Below are positions 53,042 through 62,678 of a DNA stretch of 64,000 bases, one piece after another. How positions within the stretch are numbered: the first letter of the stretch is position 1; the number at the start of each line of letters is the position of its first letter. The notes beneath the pieces are model-generated. The model did not search any database, had not been told where the DNA came from, and worked only from the letters and a program-made list of their open reading frames with translations. The translations under genes and the position numbers were made by a program. Origin of the DNA: Clostridia bacterium (GTDB taxonomy: Bacteria; Bacillota; Clostridia; Oscillospirales; CAG-272); the NCBI GenBank assembly GCA_017464565.1, contig JAFTZH010000035.1, forward strand, positions 85,781 through 149,780, written 5' to 3'.

Positions 53042-54271
53042 TTATTTTTTGTTGTTTTTAGCGTTTACCTGTGCCTGAACCTTTATCGGCAGACCAAAGA
53101 GGTTGATAAATCCTGCGGAATCAGCCTGATTGTAAACGTTGTCCTCTCCGAAGGTAGCTATCTCTTCGGAGTAGAGCGAATAATCGCTCCAAGCGCCCGC
53201 CTTTATAATATTGCCCTTATAGAGCTTGAGGCGTACCTTACCCGTTACGTTCTCCTGCGTCTTGTCAACGAACGCCGAGAGAGCCTCACGCAAGGGAGTA
53301 AACCACTGACCGTTATAAACGAGGTCGGCAAATGTCACCGACAGCTCATCTTTCTTGTGAGCCGTGTATTTATCAAGGCAGAGAGATTCAAGATAGCTGT
53401 GAGCCGCGTAAAGTATAGCTCCGCCGGGAGTCTCGTAAACGCCGCGGCACTTCATACCTACAAGACGGTTCTCGACGATGTCGAGAAGTCCTATACCGTT
53501 CTCACCGCCAACCTTGTTGAGAGCGAGAATAATATTCTTCGCGCTCATCTTCTCACCGTTGAACGCCACGGGACGTCCCTTTTCAAAATCAAGGGTAATA
53601 TAAGTGGGAACATCAGGTGCCATAATGGGAGATACTCCCATCTCCAAAAATCCGGGCTTATCGTAAAGCGGCTCGTTGCCCGCATCCTCGAGGTCAAGTC
53701 CCTCGTGGCTGAGGTGCCACATATTCTTATCCTTAGAATAGTTGGTTTCACGGTTTATCTTAAGCGGAACGTTGTGTGCCTCCGCATACTCTATCTCTTC
53801 ATCACGGGATTTTATATCCCACTCGCGCCAAGGAGCGATTATAGGCATATCGGGCGCGAACGCCTTTATGGTGAGTTCAAAACGAACCTGGTCGTTTCCT
53901 TTTCCCGTACAGCCGTGGCAGATAGCGTCGGCGCCCTCCGCCTTTGCTATCTCAACGATACGCTTTGCGATTACGGGACGGGCAAAGGAGGTGCCGAGCA
54001 TATATTCCTCGTACTTCGCTCCCGCCATAACCGTGGGAATAACGTAGTCCTCTACGAACTCCTCGGTAAGATCCTCTATGTAAATTTTGGAAGCTCCCGT
54101 CTTTATTGCCTTTTCCTCAAGGCCTTCAAGCTCGTCGCTCTGTCCGACGTTTCCGCTGACGGCAATAACCTCGCAGTTATTATAGTTTTCCTTGAGCCAC
54201 GGAATGATTATAGAGGTATCAAGACCTCCCGAATACGCAAGAACTACCTTTTTAATATCCTTTTTATTCAT
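53042..54271 (-). CDS. argG: Argininosuccinate synthase
   Basis: Joins citrulline and aspartate with ATP. 409 aa. PP-loop [16 protein letters not shown], then [15 protein letters not shown] and [18 protein letters not shown], standard ArgG. ATG 54269-54271 has AAAGGAG 7 nt upstream. First gene of the arginine operon, behind a perfect SigA promoter overlapped by an ARG-box-like sequence. Confidence 0.96.
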   Translation of the reverse strand: MNKKDIKKVVLAYSGGLDTSIIIPWLKENYNNCEVIAVSGNVGQSDELEGLEEKAIKTGASKIYIEDLTEEFVEDYVIPTVMAGAKYEEYMLGTSFARPVIAKRIVEIAKAEGADAICHGCTGKGNDQVRFELTIKAFAPDMPIIAPWREWDIKSRDEEIEYAEAHNVPLKINRETNYSKDKNMWHLSHEGLDLEDAGNEPLYDKPGFLEMGVSPIMAPDVPTYITLDFEKGRPVAFNGEKMSAKNIILALNKVGGENGIGLLDIVENRLVGMKCRGVYETPGGAILYAAHSYLESLCLDKYTAHKKDELSVTFADLVYNGQWFTPLREALSAFVDKTQENVTGKVRLKLYKGNIIKAGAWSDYSLYSEEIATFGEDNVYNQADSAGFINLFGLPIKVQAQVNAKNNKK

Positions 54272-54308
54272 AATTATTCTCCTTTTATGCATATATATTC
54301 GCATTACG

Positions 54309-54324
54309 GTGAATATTATACATC
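54309..54324. promoter_or_regulatory. ARG-box-like operator over the argG -10 region
   Basis: Plus strand GTGAATATTATACATC, matching the ArgR/AhrC pattern TGAAT-AT-rich-ATTCA on one side and more weakly on the other. It overlaps the -10 box and start of the arginine operon. Confidence 0.5.
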
Positions 54325-54343
54325 ATTTAAAAGCAATTGTCAA
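54315..54343 (-). promoter_or_regulatory. Perfect SigA promoter for the arginine operon
   Basis: Minus strand TTGACA, 17-bp spacer, TATAAT, 44 bp before the argG ATG. Confidence 0.85.
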
Positions 54344-54402
54344 TACTTTAAATAACAATATTTTTCATTTGTTGAAATATTTTTTTGACGATATGCACAA
54401 CT

Positions 54403-54461
54403 ATGAATAATATTCATCAATTATTCATCGTCAGGCTTGATTTTCAATAAATTTGATGAAT
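54403..54461. promoter_or_regulatory. Upstream cluster of ARG-box-like half-sites
   Basis: ATGAAT-AAT-ATTCAT (54403-54417) is a near-ideal ArgR/AhrC palindrome; ATTCATC recurs at 54423 and GATGAAT at 54455. The cluster lies about 60-120 bp upstream of the argG -35 box, a distance used by AhrC hexamers for looping. Confidence 0.6.
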
Positions 54462-54496
54462 ACCCAACGCAAAAATATTCAATCCGTATGCGCACT

Positions 54497-54529
54497 TTCA
54501 GGGTCGGCGCTTTTTGCGCCGACCCTGAA
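54497..54529 (-). terminator. Strong palindrome after ilvE
   Basis: Perfect 14-bp arms TTCAGGGTCGGCGC/GCGCCGACCCTGAA with a 5-nt loop, and an outer AATCCG (54481)/CGGATT (54531) pair. It starts 10 bp past the ilvE stop codon. There is no T-run on the minus strand, so it could be an imperfect terminator or an mRNA 3'-end barrier between the branched-chain and arginine genes. Confidence 0.55.
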
Positions 54530-54539
54530 TCGGATTAAT

Positions 54540-55610
54540 TTAAAGAACCTCGACTATCCAGCCAAACTCGTCCTTGATTCTGCCCCACTGAATACCCGTA
54601 AGGGTGTCGTAAAGCTTCTGTGCGATAGGTCCGATATCGCCGTTGTTTATGGTCATCTTGATATTTCCGTCGTCAAGCATACCTATCGGAGATACCACCG
54701 CAGCGGTTCCCGTTCCGAATGCCTCGTTGAGCTTACCGTTATGGTAAGCCTCGATGACCTCCTCCTCGGAGAGCTTTCTCTCCTCAACCTTATATCCCAT
54801 ACTTGAAAGAAGCTTTATGCAGGAAGCTCTCGTAACGCCGGGAAGTATATTTCCCTCGTTGAGCGCGGGAGTAACGACTACTCCGTCGATAACGAAGAAC
54901 ACGTTCATCGCTCCGACCTCGTCGATATACTTGTGCTCGATACCGTCAAGCCACAATACCTGCGAATATCCCATTTTTTCAGCCTTTTCCTGACCGATAA
55001 GGGACGCGGCGTAGTTTCCGCCTATCTTCGCGAATCCCGTTCCGCCTCTTACGGCTCTTACGTATTCACGCTCGATAAATATTTTTACGGGCTTTATTCC
55101 CTCCGCATAGTACGCACCCACGGGAGAGAGGATTATCATAAACTTATAGCTCTTTGAGGGGTGAACGCCGAGCTGAACGTCGGTAGCTATGATAAAAGGA
55201 CGGATATAGAGTGAGGTTCCCTCTACGTCGGGCACCCAATCCTTTTCTACCTCTACGAGTGCCTTGATAGCGTCAAGCGCGTCGGAGGGCTCTATCTTCG
55301 GGATACAGAGACGCTCGTTGGTATTGTTCATACGCTCGATATTCTTGTCGGGTCTGAAGAGCTGTATCTTTCCCGCGGGAGTTCTGTAAGCCTTAAGGCC
55401 CTCAAACATCTCCTGAGCGTAATGGAATACCATACAAGCGGGGTCGAGTGAAAGGTTCTGATAAGGCACTATTCTCGCGTCGTGCCAGCCCATTCCCTCG
55501 TTGTAATCCATAATAAACATATGGTCGGTAAAATACTTTCCGAATCCCAGATGGTTAAAATCGGGCTTTTCTTTCTTGTTTGCCGTAAGTTCGTACTTGA
55601 TATTAAGCAT
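54540..55610 (-). CDS. ilvE: Branched-chain amino-acid aminotransferase
   Basis: PLP fold type IV, 356 aa, the long type (BCAT group I). The PLP lysine is in FAKIGGNYAASL; QVLWLDG-IEHKYIDEVGAMN and NEAFGTGTAAVVSPIG follow as in the family. It makes valine, leucine and isoleucine from their keto acids with glutamate. It follows leuB by 18 bp and ends the branched-chain run. Confidence 0.95.
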   Translation of the reverse strand: MLNIKYELTANKKEKPDFNHLGFGKYFTDHMFIMDYNEGMGWHDARIVPYQNLSLDPACMVFHYAQEMFEGLKAYRTPAGKIQLFRPDKNIERMNNTNERLCIPKIEPSDALDAIKALVEVEKDWVPDVEGTSLYIRPFIIATDVQLGVHPSKSYKFMIILSPVGAYYAEGIKPVKIFIEREYVRAVRGGTGFAKIGGNYAASLIGQEKAEKMGYSQVLWLDGIEHKYIDEVGAMNVFFVIDGVVVTPALNEGNILPGVTRASCIKLLSSMGYKVEERKLSEEEVIEAYHNGKLNEAFGTGTAAVVSPIGMLDDGNIKMTINNGDIGPIAQKLYDTLTGIQWGRIKDEFGWIVEVL

Positions 55611-55628
55611 TTTTATCAGATTCCTTTC

Positions 55629-56699
55629 TTATATATTTTCCGCTATTATACTGCCCATTTCAGAGCATTTAACCTTTTTCGTGCCTTCCTTGTATATATC
55701 CGCGGTTCTGTATCCGTCGTCAAGCGCACGGTTCACAGCCGCCTCGATATCGTCTGCCTCGCGGGGCATATCAAACGAATATCTGAGCATCATAGCGCAG
55801 GACATTATCGTTCCTATCGGGTTTGCTATATCCATTCCCGCGATATCGGGAGCCGAGCCGTGAATAGGCTCGTACATACCGAGAGTTCCCTCCGAAAGGC
55901 TTGCGGAAGGCATCATACCGATAGAGCCGGTAAGCATACTTGCCTCGTCGGAAAGTATATCTCCGAACATATTCTCGGTAACGATAACGTCAAACTGAGA
56001 GGGATTTTTAATGAGCTGCATAGCGGTGTTATCAACAAGAATATCACTGTATTCAACGTCGCCGTATTCCTCTGCGAGTCTGTGCATAACCGAGCGCCAA
56101 AGTCTTGAGGAATCAAGAACGTTTGCCTTATCCACCGACGCTACTCTTCCCGAGCGTTTGCGCGCCGTCTCAAAAGCCACTCTGCCTATTCTCTCAATCT
56201 CGTGCTCACTGTACGTCATCTCGTCGGTGGCTACCTTTTCACCGTCAACGGTCTCGGTTCTGCGTTTACCGAAATAGATACCGCCCGTAAGCTCCCTGAC
56301 TATCATAAGGTCTATACCGCTGCCCACGATAGAAGCCTTAAGGGGAGAAGAATCGGCAAGCTGCATAAAGAGCTTCGTCGGTCTGAGGTTTGCGAAAAGT
56401 CCAAGCTCGCTTCTTACCGCAAGCAGAGCCTTTTCGGGACGTATCGAGGGATCAACGTTATCCCATTTGGGACCGCCCACCGCTCCGAGAAGCACGCTGT
56501 CGGAGGACTTGCACTTTGCCATTCCCTCCTCGGTTATCGGAACTCCGTATTTGTCGATACTGCAGCCTCCGATATCCACTTCGGTATACGTAAATTTATG
56601 AGAATATTTAGCGCATATTTTATCAAGCACCTTTATAGCCTCGTTTACTATTTCGGGACCTATTCCGTCTCCCTTGAGAACCGTTATATTCTTGTTCAT
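55629..56699 (-). CDS. leuB: 3-isopropylmalate dehydrogenase
   Basis: NAD-dependent oxidative decarboxylase, 356 aa. GDGIGPEIVNEAIKVL at the start; LTGGIYFGKRR; and the late NAD motif EPIHGSAPDIAG. The ATG at 56697-56699 follows GAGGGTG; a TTG directly before it is rejected. 12 bp after leuD. Confidence 0.96.
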   Translation of the reverse strand: MNKNITVLKGDGIGPEIVNEAIKVLDKICAKYSHKFTYTEVDIGGCSIDKYGVPITEEGMAKCKSSDSVLLGAVGGPKWDNVDPSIRPEKALLAVRSELGLFANLRPTKLFMQLADSSPLKASIVGSGIDLMIVRELTGGIYFGKRRTETVDGEKVATDEMTYSEHEIERIGRVAFETARKRSGRVASVDKANVLDSSRLWRSVMHRLAEEYGDVEYSDILVDNTAMQLIKNPSQFDVIVTENMFGDILSDEASMLTGSIGMMPSASLSEGTLGMYEPIHGSAPDIAGMDIANPIGTIMSCAMMLRYSFDMPREADDIEAAVNRALDDGYRTADIYKEGTKKVKCSEMGSIIAENI

Positions 56700-56711
56700 C
56701 AAAACACCCTC

Positions 56712-57197
56712 TTACTTATTTTTTATAGAATTAAGAAGTCCGTCGGATTTTATTATATTCTTAACAAACTCCGGAAAGGGCTCTGCTTTATAGGTTTCGT
56801 TCTTCGTGTGATTGGTAATGATACCCGTATCGAAATCTACCGAGACCTCGTCACCGTTCGATATCTTCTCGCTTGCCTCGGGACATTCGAGTATCGCAAG
56901 TCCGATATTTATAGAGTTCCTGAAAAAAATTCTCGCGAAGGTTTTAGCGATAACGCAGGAGATTCCCGCCGTCTTGATAGCAAGCGGCGCGTGCTCGCGG
57001 GACGAGCCGCAGCCGAAATTCGCTCCGCCTACGATTATGTCTCCCGACCTGACCTTCTTCGTAAAATCCTTATCTATATCCTCCATACAGTGAGAAGCCA
57101 GCTCTTTAGCGTCCGAGGTATTTAGATATCTCGCGGGAATGATAACGTCGGTATCGACGTTGTCTCCGTATTTATGTACGTATCCTTTTGTATTCAT
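56712..57197 (-). CDS. leuD: 3-isopropylmalate dehydratase small subunit
   Basis: 161 aa, the short archaeal/clostridial type. [13 protein letters not shown] and [19 protein letters not shown] form the swivelling-domain substrate site. Works with LeuC; 13 bp separates them. Confidence 0.95.
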   Translation of the reverse strand: MNTKGYVHKYGDNVDTDVIIPARYLNTSDAKELASHCMEDIDKDFTKKVRSGDIIVGGANFGCGSSREHAPLAIKTAGISCVIAKTFARIFFRNSINIGLAILECPEASEKISNGDEVSVDFDTGIITNHTKNETYKAEPFPEFVKNIIKSDGLLNSIKNK

Positions 57198-57210
57198 ATC
57201 TTATCTCCTC

Positions 57211-58473
57211 TCACTTTACGTCTCTCGGGTCGCATATTCTGCCCATAACGGCGGTCGCCGCGGCTACCTCGGGGCTTGCGAGATATATTTTCGAGGTAAC
57301 GTGTCCCATTCTTCCGACGAAGTTTCTGTTGGTCGTAGCTACCGCAATCTCGTCTGCCGCGAGAATACCCATATATCCGCCGAGGCAAGGACCGCAGGTA
57401 GGGGTTGATACGACGCAGCCCGCGTCGATAAAGGTATCTATATATCCGAGAGCTATACAATCCTTGTATATCTTCTGCGTAGCGGGAATAACGATACATC
57501 TTATACCCTCGGCTATATGCCTGCCCTTAAGTATATCCGCCGCCGCCTTCATATCGGAAAGTCTTCCGTTGGTGCACGAGCCTATAACGACCTGATCGGG
57601 AACTATCTCCGAAAGCTCTCTCGCTTCCTTCGTATTTTCGGGAAGATGCGGACAAGCCACGGTGGGCTGTATCTTCGAGAGATCTATCGTATATACCTCG
57701 TCGTATTCGGCGTCATCGTCAGCCTTATATATGTTAAAGGGTCTGTCAACTCTCTCGTTCACGTAAGCGAGGGTTATCTCGTCAACCTCAAATATACCGT
57801 TCTTCGCGCCCGCCTCGATAGCCATATTTGCCATACAAAGCCTGTCGTCCATAGAAAGCGACTTAAGTCCGCTTCCCGTAAATTCCATAGATCTGTAAAG
57901 CGCGCCGTCAACGCCTATCATTCCGATTATGTGAAGGATAACGTCCTTGCCCGAAACGAGAGGCTGAAGCTCGCCGACAAGCTCAAATTTGATAGCCGAG
58001 GGAACCTTAAACCAAGCCTCGCCCGTTGCCATTCCCGCCGCCATATCGGTACTTCCGACACCCGTGGAAAACGCTCCGAGAGCGCCGTAGGTACAGGTAT
58101 GCGAATCGGCTCCTATGACCGCTTCTCCGGGGGCTACGAGTCCCTTTTCGGGAAGAAGCGCGTGCTCAATTCCCATCTCTCCCACGTCGTAATAATTCTT
58201 TATGGAAAAATTCTTAGCGAAAGTACGGCACTGCTTGCACTGCTCCGCCGCCTTTATATCCTTGTTGGGCGCGAAATGGTCCATTACCATAGATATCTTA
58301 TTTTTATCAAAAACCGAGTCAAAGCCGTTCTTGTTGAACTCGTTTATAGCGACGGGAGACGTGATGTCGTTTCCGAGCACCATATCGAGCTTCGCCATAA
58401 TAAGCTGACCTGCCCTCACCGATTCGAGTCCCGCGTGAGCGGCAAGAATTTTTTGCGTCATCGTCATAGACAT
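57211..58473 (-). CDS. leuC: 3-isopropylmalate dehydratase large subunit
   Basis: 4Fe-4S aconitase-family subunit, 420 aa, the shorter class that pairs with a 160-aa LeuD. Cluster cysteines are in [12 protein letters not shown] and [10 protein letters not shown] (plus TPTCGPC). [20 protein letters not shown] is the active-site loop. 26 bp after leuA. Confidence 0.96.
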   Translation of the reverse strand: MSMTMTQKILAAHAGLESVRAGQLIMAKLDMVLGNDITSPVAINEFNKNGFDSVFDKNKISMVMDHFAPNKDIKAAEQCKQCRTFAKNFSIKNYYDVGEMGIEHALLPEKGLVAPGEAVIGADSHTCTYGALGAFSTGVGSTDMAAGMATGEAWFKVPSAIKFELVGELQPLVSGKDVILHIIGMIGVDGALYRSMEFTGSGLKSLSMDDRLCMANMAIEAGAKNGIFEVDEITLAYVNERVDRPFNIYKADDDAEYDEVYTIDLSKIQPTVACPHLPENTKEARELSEIVPDQVVIGSCTNGRLSDMKAAADILKGRHIAEGIRCIVIPATQKIYKDCIALGYIDTFIDAGCVVSTPTCGPCLGGYMGILAADEIAVATTNRNFVGRMGHVTSKIYLASPEVAAATAVMGRICDPRDVK

Positions 58474-58499
58474 TTATATCACCTCTTTGATAAATAGGA

Positions 58500-60170
58500 T
58501 TATTTAGACAAAAGCTTTCTGTTGACCGCAGATACGAGAGCGTTCACCGACGCCGCTATAATATCGTCGTTCACACCCGCTCCCCAGCTTATCTTTCCGT
58601 CAGAGAAGGTTACGCTGACGTAAGTTACCGCCTGCGAGGTCGAGCCGAGAGAGAGAGCGTGCTCGGTATAGGTAAGATTTGAATAATCTATTCCGAGATG
58701 CTTTTTAAGCGCGTTGCTTACCGCGTCAAGGCGTCCGTTGCCCGAAGCGGAGACGTCAACGTGTCCGTCTTGAGAATCGACGGTTATTATAGCCTTAATG
58801 CTGTCGCTGCTTCTTACAAAATGGTAATCAAGCACCTTTACGGGAGCGTCTATGTTTATATATTCCTTGCTGAATATATCTCTCACCTCGTCGGGAGACA
58901 GCTCCTTGTGAGAGTGGTCGGAATAGCTCTTTACGGTATATCCGACATTCTCGCGCATCTTGGGAGGAAGAATATATCCGTAATTATGCTCAAGCAGATA
59001 TCCTATACCGCCCTTGCCCGACTGCGAGTTTATTCTTATAACGTCGGTCTCGTATTCTCTGCCGACGTCCTGAGGATCGATGGGAAGATACGGTACCGTC
59101 CAATAGCGGCAGGTGTGCTCCTCTCTCCATTTCATACCCTTTGCGATAGCGTCCTGGTGCGAGCCCGAGAACGCCGCGAAAACGAGCTTGCCCGAATACG
59201 GCGAACGGTCGTATACCTGCATACGCGTAACTCTCTCGTAAAGCTCGGTTATACGGGGCATATCGGTAAAGTCGAGCTTGGGGTCAACTCCCTGCGCGTA
59301 CATATTGAGAGCAACGGTTATAATATCCACGTTGCCCGTTCTCTCACCGTTTCCAAAGAGTGTTCCCTCTACCCTGTCAGCTCCCGCGAGCAGTCCCATT
59401 TCGGTATCGGCTACCGCGCAGCCTCTGTCGTTATGGGGGTGAAGCGAGATAACGACGTTCTCGCGGTATTTGAGATTATCCGACATATACTCGACCTGAT
59501 TTGCGTAAACGTGAGGCATAGATACCTCAACCGTTACGGGAAGATTTATTATAACCTTTCTCTCGGGGGTAGGCTTCCACACGTCAAGCACCGCGTTGCA
59601 TATCTCAAGAGCGAATTCGGGTTCTGTTCCCGTGAAGGACTCGGGAGAATACTCAAATCTGTATTTGCCTCCCTCTGCCTCGTTATATTTGTTGAAGAGT
59701 TCGGCGCCGCTTACAGCGATGTCGATTATTTCCTGCTTGGATTTTTTGAATACCTGCTCCCGCTGAGCAACCGAAGTGGAATTGTAAAGATGCACTATAG
59801 CGTTCTTAACTCCGCGGAGGCTCTCGAAGGTCTTTTTGATTATATGCTCGCGCGACTGCGTAAGCACCTGAACGGTAACGTCGTCGGGAATAAGATCCTC
59901 CTCGATGAGCGTGCGGAGAAACTTATACTCGGTCTCGGACGCCGCGGGAAAGCCCACCTCTATCTCCTTAAATCCAAGCTCCACCAAAAGCTTGAAAAAT
60001 TCAAGCTTTTCCTCAAGGCTCATAGGTATCATCAGCGACTGATTTCCGTCTCTGAGGTCTACCGAGCACCATATCGGAGCCTTATTTATATAATTTTTCT
60101 TTGCCCATTTCATTTCGCCTGACGGCGCGGGAAAATATTGTCTTGTATACTTATTTACGTTATTCATCAT
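58500..60170 (-). CDS. leuA: 2-isopropylmalate synthase (LeuA type 2)
   Basis: Condenses 2-ketoisovalerate with acetyl-CoA, the first leucine step. About 556 aa. Catalytic start WCSVDLRDGNQSLMIPM, then ISLHPHNDRGCAVADTE with metal-binding histidines, and a C-terminal leucine-binding domain. This matches the long type 2 family, not the 510-aa type 1. I start at ATG 60168-60170 (a second ATG follows); a TTG at 60191 directly after AAAGGA would add seven codons and cannot be excluded. It lies 11-32 bp after ilvD, leaving no room for a leader. Confidence 0.94.
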   Translation of the reverse strand: MMNNVNKYTRQYFPAPSGEMKWAKKNYINKAPIWCSVDLRDGNQSLMIPMSLEEKLEFFKLLVELGFKEIEVGFPAASETEYKFLRTLIEEDLIPDDVTVQVLTQSREHIIKKTFESLRGVKNAIVHLYNSTSVAQREQVFKKSKQEIIDIAVSGAELFNKYNEAEGGKYRFEYSPESFTGTEPEFALEICNAVLDVWKPTPERKVIINLPVTVEVSMPHVYANQVEYMSDNLKYRENVVISLHPHNDRGCAVADTEMGLLAGADRVEGTLFGNGERTGNVDIITVALNMYAQGVDPKLDFTDMPRITELYERVTRMQVYDRSPYSGKLVFAAFSGSHQDAIAKGMKWREEHTCRYWTVPYLPIDPQDVGREYETDVIRINSQSGKGGIGYLLEHNYGYILPPKMRENVGYTVKSYSDHSHKELSPDEVRDIFSKEYINIDAPVKVLDYHFVRSSDSIKAIITVDSQDGHVDVSASGNGRLDAVSNALKKHLGIDYSNLTYTEHALSLGSTSQAVTYVSVTFSDGKISWGAGVNDDIIAASVNALVSAVNRKLLSK

Positions 60171-60202
60171 AAAGCCGTTATTGCAAAGCAATCCTTTCTC
60201 GT

Positions 60203-61867
60203 TTATTTCATTACTGCGCCGTTCTCTGCTCCGCTGACGAGCTTAGCGTATCTCGCGAGCCAGCCCGACTTGATATTGGGCTCCTTCGGAACGTAATTCT
60301 TTCTTCTCTCTTCGAATTCGGCATCACTTACGCGGGCGTTCAGAGAAGCGTTCGGGATATCTATATCTATTATATCGCCCTCTTTGAGCAGAGCGAGATT
60401 TCCTCCGTCAGCAGCCTCGGGACTTACGTGTCCTATTGACGCTCCGCGGCTCGCGCCCGAAAATCTTCCGTCGGTGATAAGCGCTACCGTCTTATCAAGC
60501 TTCATTCCCGCCAGCGCGCTCGTGGGATTGAGCATCTCGCGCATACCGGGACCGCCCTTGGGTCCCTCGTATCTTATAACCACGACGTCTCCGTGAACTA
60601 TTTGTCCCGAATATATCGCGGCAATAGCCTCGTCCTCGGAATCAAAAACTCGCGCTGGACCGCTGTGGCAAAGCATCTCGGGAGCGACCGCGCTTCTCTT
60701 TACGACGGAGCCGTTCCGAGCTATGTTGCCCCAAAGTATCTGTATTCCGCCCGTCGCGCTGTACGGGTCGTCGATAGGTCTTATCGAACGCGTATCCTTT
60801 ATGTATGCGCCCTCGATATTCTCCGCTATCGTCTTGGCGGTAACGGTGAGTGCCGTTCCGTCTATAAGTCCCTTCTTCAGAAGTTCTGCCTGAACCGCAG
60901 GTATTCCGCCCGCCATATCCAAGTCCTGAATATGCGTGGGACCCGCGGGAGCGAGGTGGCAGAGATTGGGAACTCTCTCACTCGTTTTGTTGAACAGGTC
61001 GAGATCGACCTTAACGCCCGCCTCGTTTGAGATAGCAAGCAGATGAAGCACGCTGTTCGAGCTGCATCCGAGCGCCATATCACAAGCAAGCGCGTTGGCT
61101 ATTGATTTTTCGTTTATTATGTCTCTCGCGCATATATTGTTTTTTACAAGCTCCATTATCGCCATTCCCGCGTGCTTTGCGAGTATGGTGCGCTTATTGC
61201 TTACCGCGGGGATAGTTCCGTTTCCGGGGAGAGCTATTCCTATAGCCTCGCACAAGCAGTTCATACTGTTAGCGGTATACATACCCGCGCAGCTTCCGCA
61301 GCCGGGACAAGCCCCCGTTTCACATTCGTCAAGCTTACATTCGTCAATAATGCCCGCTTTATAAGCGCCTACCGCCTCAAACAGCTTTGAGAGGCTTACC
61401 TCCTCGCCGTCGTAATGACCCGCAAGCATAGGTCCGCCGCTGCAAACTATCGCGGGGATATTCATTCTGACCGCCGCCATAACCATTCCGGGTACTATCT
61501 TGTCGCAGTTGGGTACGAGCACGAGCCCGTCGAGCTGATGCGCCATAGTCATAGTCTCAACGCTGTCGCATATAAGCTCGCGGCTCGCGAGAGAATACTT
61601 CATTCCTATATGTCCCATAGCTATACCGTCGCAAACGCCTATCGAGGGAACGAGAATGGGCGTTCCGCCCGCCATTCTTACTCCCGCCTTTACCGCTTCG
61701 GCAATCTTATCAAGATGAATATGTCCCGGGACTATCTCGCTGTGAGCGCAGACCACGCCTATAAGAGGTCTTTCAAGCTCCTCTTTCGTATAGCCCATAG
61801 CATAAAACAGGCTTCTGTTCGGCGCTCTTTCTGCGCCCTTTGTTACGTTATCGGAACGAAGTGCCAT
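60203..61867 (-). CDS. ilvD: Dihydroxy-acid dehydratase
   Basis: Fe-S dehydratase for valine, isoleucine and pantothenate precursors. 554 aa. Cluster cysteines are in [11 protein letters not shown] and [39 protein letters not shown] forms the C-terminal substrate side. Its product 2-ketoisovalerate also feeds pantothenate synthesis, which may explain the neighbouring ECF component and CoaX-like gene. 36 bp after the ECF gene. Confidence 0.96.
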   Translation of the reverse strand: MALRSDNVTKGAERAPNRSLFYAMGYTKEELERPLIGVVCAHSEIVPGHIHLDKIAEAVKAGVRMAGGTPILVPSIGVCDGIAMGHIGMKYSLASRELICDSVETMTMAHQLDGLVLVPNCDKIVPGMVMAAVRMNIPAIVCSGGPMLAGHYDGEEVSLSKLFEAVGAYKAGIIDECKLDECETGACPGCGSCAGMYTANSMNCLCEAIGIALPGNGTIPAVSNKRTILAKHAGMAIMELVKNNICARDIINEKSIANALACDMALGCSSNSVLHLLAISNEAGVKVDLDLFNKTSERVPNLCHLAPAGPTHIQDLDMAGGIPAVQAELLKKGLIDGTALTVTAKTIAENIEGAYIKDTRSIRPIDDPYSATGGIQILWGNIARNGSVVKRSAVAPEMLCHSGPARVFDSEDEAIAAIYSGQIVHGDVVVIRYEGPKGGPGMREMLNPTSALAGMKLDKTVALITDGRFSGASRGASIGHVSPEAADGGNLALLKEGDIIDIDIPNASLNARVSDAEFEERRKNYVPKEPNIKSGWLARYAKLVSGAENGAVMK

Positions 61868-61903
61868 AATAAAATCCTTTCAAAAACTAAAAATTTATTC
61901 TGA

Positions 61904-62521
61904 TTACTTTTCTTTTAAAATTTTTTTGGTAGCCACCTTCACAATGGTCGATACCGCGGGAGAAACTATCGCGTTGATAGCAAATTCTATAAGGAAATTT
62001 ATTCCTATAAGTCCCGTAAAGATATAAAGCATAACGTTGGTTCCTCCGCTCCACGCGTAAAGCGTGTCGGTGAAAAACAATGACAGACCTATGATGAAAA
62101 GTCCCGTATTTATTATCGGAGCAGTGAGTGCCGAAACTACCGAAGACGCGAGGATTCTCGCGTCGGAGGGTTCTTTTCCCGCGATCGCCTTGTAGATAAG
62201 CCCCGGTACGAGTCCCGCGCAAATTCCCTTCACAAGACAGATAAGCGCGGTGAAAAAGGGATTTATTCCCCAAAGTATAAAGCCGCCCGCGTCAACACCG
62301 CTGAGACATTGTATAAGAACCACGATACCGAAAGCTCCTCCGAGTATCGCTCCGCCTTTTGCTCCGACGAGTATAGAGCCTACCACAATCGGAATAAGAA
62401 CGAGCGAGGGGGCGAACGGACCTATTTTGATAAATCCCGCAAACATCTGAAGGACTATCACGAGCGCAAGAAGCATAGCCAATATGACCATATTGAGAAT
62501 CTTTGAATGAGTCGTTTTCAT
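61904..62521 (-). CDS. ECF transporter S component (substrate-binding membrane subunit)
   Basis: 205 aa, six spans, short soluble loops. A-x-x-x-A in span 1 (VILAMLLALVIVLQ), and SLVLIPIVVGSILVGAKGGAILGG is the usual S-component loop after span 2. It needs the shared EcfAA'T module, which is not in this window. Next to a type III pantothenate-kinase-like gene and inside an ilv/leu run, pantothenate is a plausible ligand, but this is context only. A GAGGAGG site precedes the ATG. A structured leader lies upstream. Confidence 0.82.
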   Translation of the reverse strand: MKTTHSKILNMVILAMLLALVIVLQMFAGFIKIGPFAPSLVLIPIVVGSILVGAKGGAILGGAFGIVVLIQCLSGVDAGGFILWGINPFFTALICLVKGICAGLVPGLIYKAIAGKEPSDARILASSVVSALTAPIINTGLFIIGLSLFFTDTLYAWSGGTNVMLYIFTGLIGINFLIEFAINAIVSPAVSTIVKVATKKILKEK

Positions 62522-62641
62522 ATTGACGCCTCCTCAAGTACAGCCGAAAGTGCCGTCTTAAAAAAACAATTTTTGAACATATACGTTCCTCTCTCCGAGA
62601 CTTTCACTCGGTGCTGCCGTCCGCTTTGGGTACGGCGCGTA
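62522..62641 (-). promoter_or_regulatory. Structured leader of the ECF S-component gene
   Basis: About 120 nt between the predicted start of transcription and the ATG. Read on the minus strand: hairpin GCCGT/ACGGC (62616-62636), hairpin CCGAG/CTCGG (62595-62611), a palindrome GAACGTATATGTTC (62575-62588), then AAAAATTG and seven T. It could be an attenuator or riboswitch; I do not recognise a class. Confidence 0.4.
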
Positions 62642-62647
62642 AAATAT

Positions 62648-62676
62648 ATAATAACGGCAGAGCCGATTATTATCAA
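62648..62676 (-). promoter_or_regulatory. Possible internal promoter for the ECF gene and downstream ilv-leu genes
   Basis: Minus strand TTGATA, 17-bp spacer, TATTAT, lying just after the CoaX-like stop codon. Moderate match. Confidence 0.45.
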
Positions 62677-62678
62677 CT

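Noticed and set aside
60171..60202. Leucine T-box or peptide attenuator before leuA
   Set aside because: Only 11-32 bp separate ilvD and leuA, with no room for a leader. Any such control would lie upstream of ilvC, outside the window.
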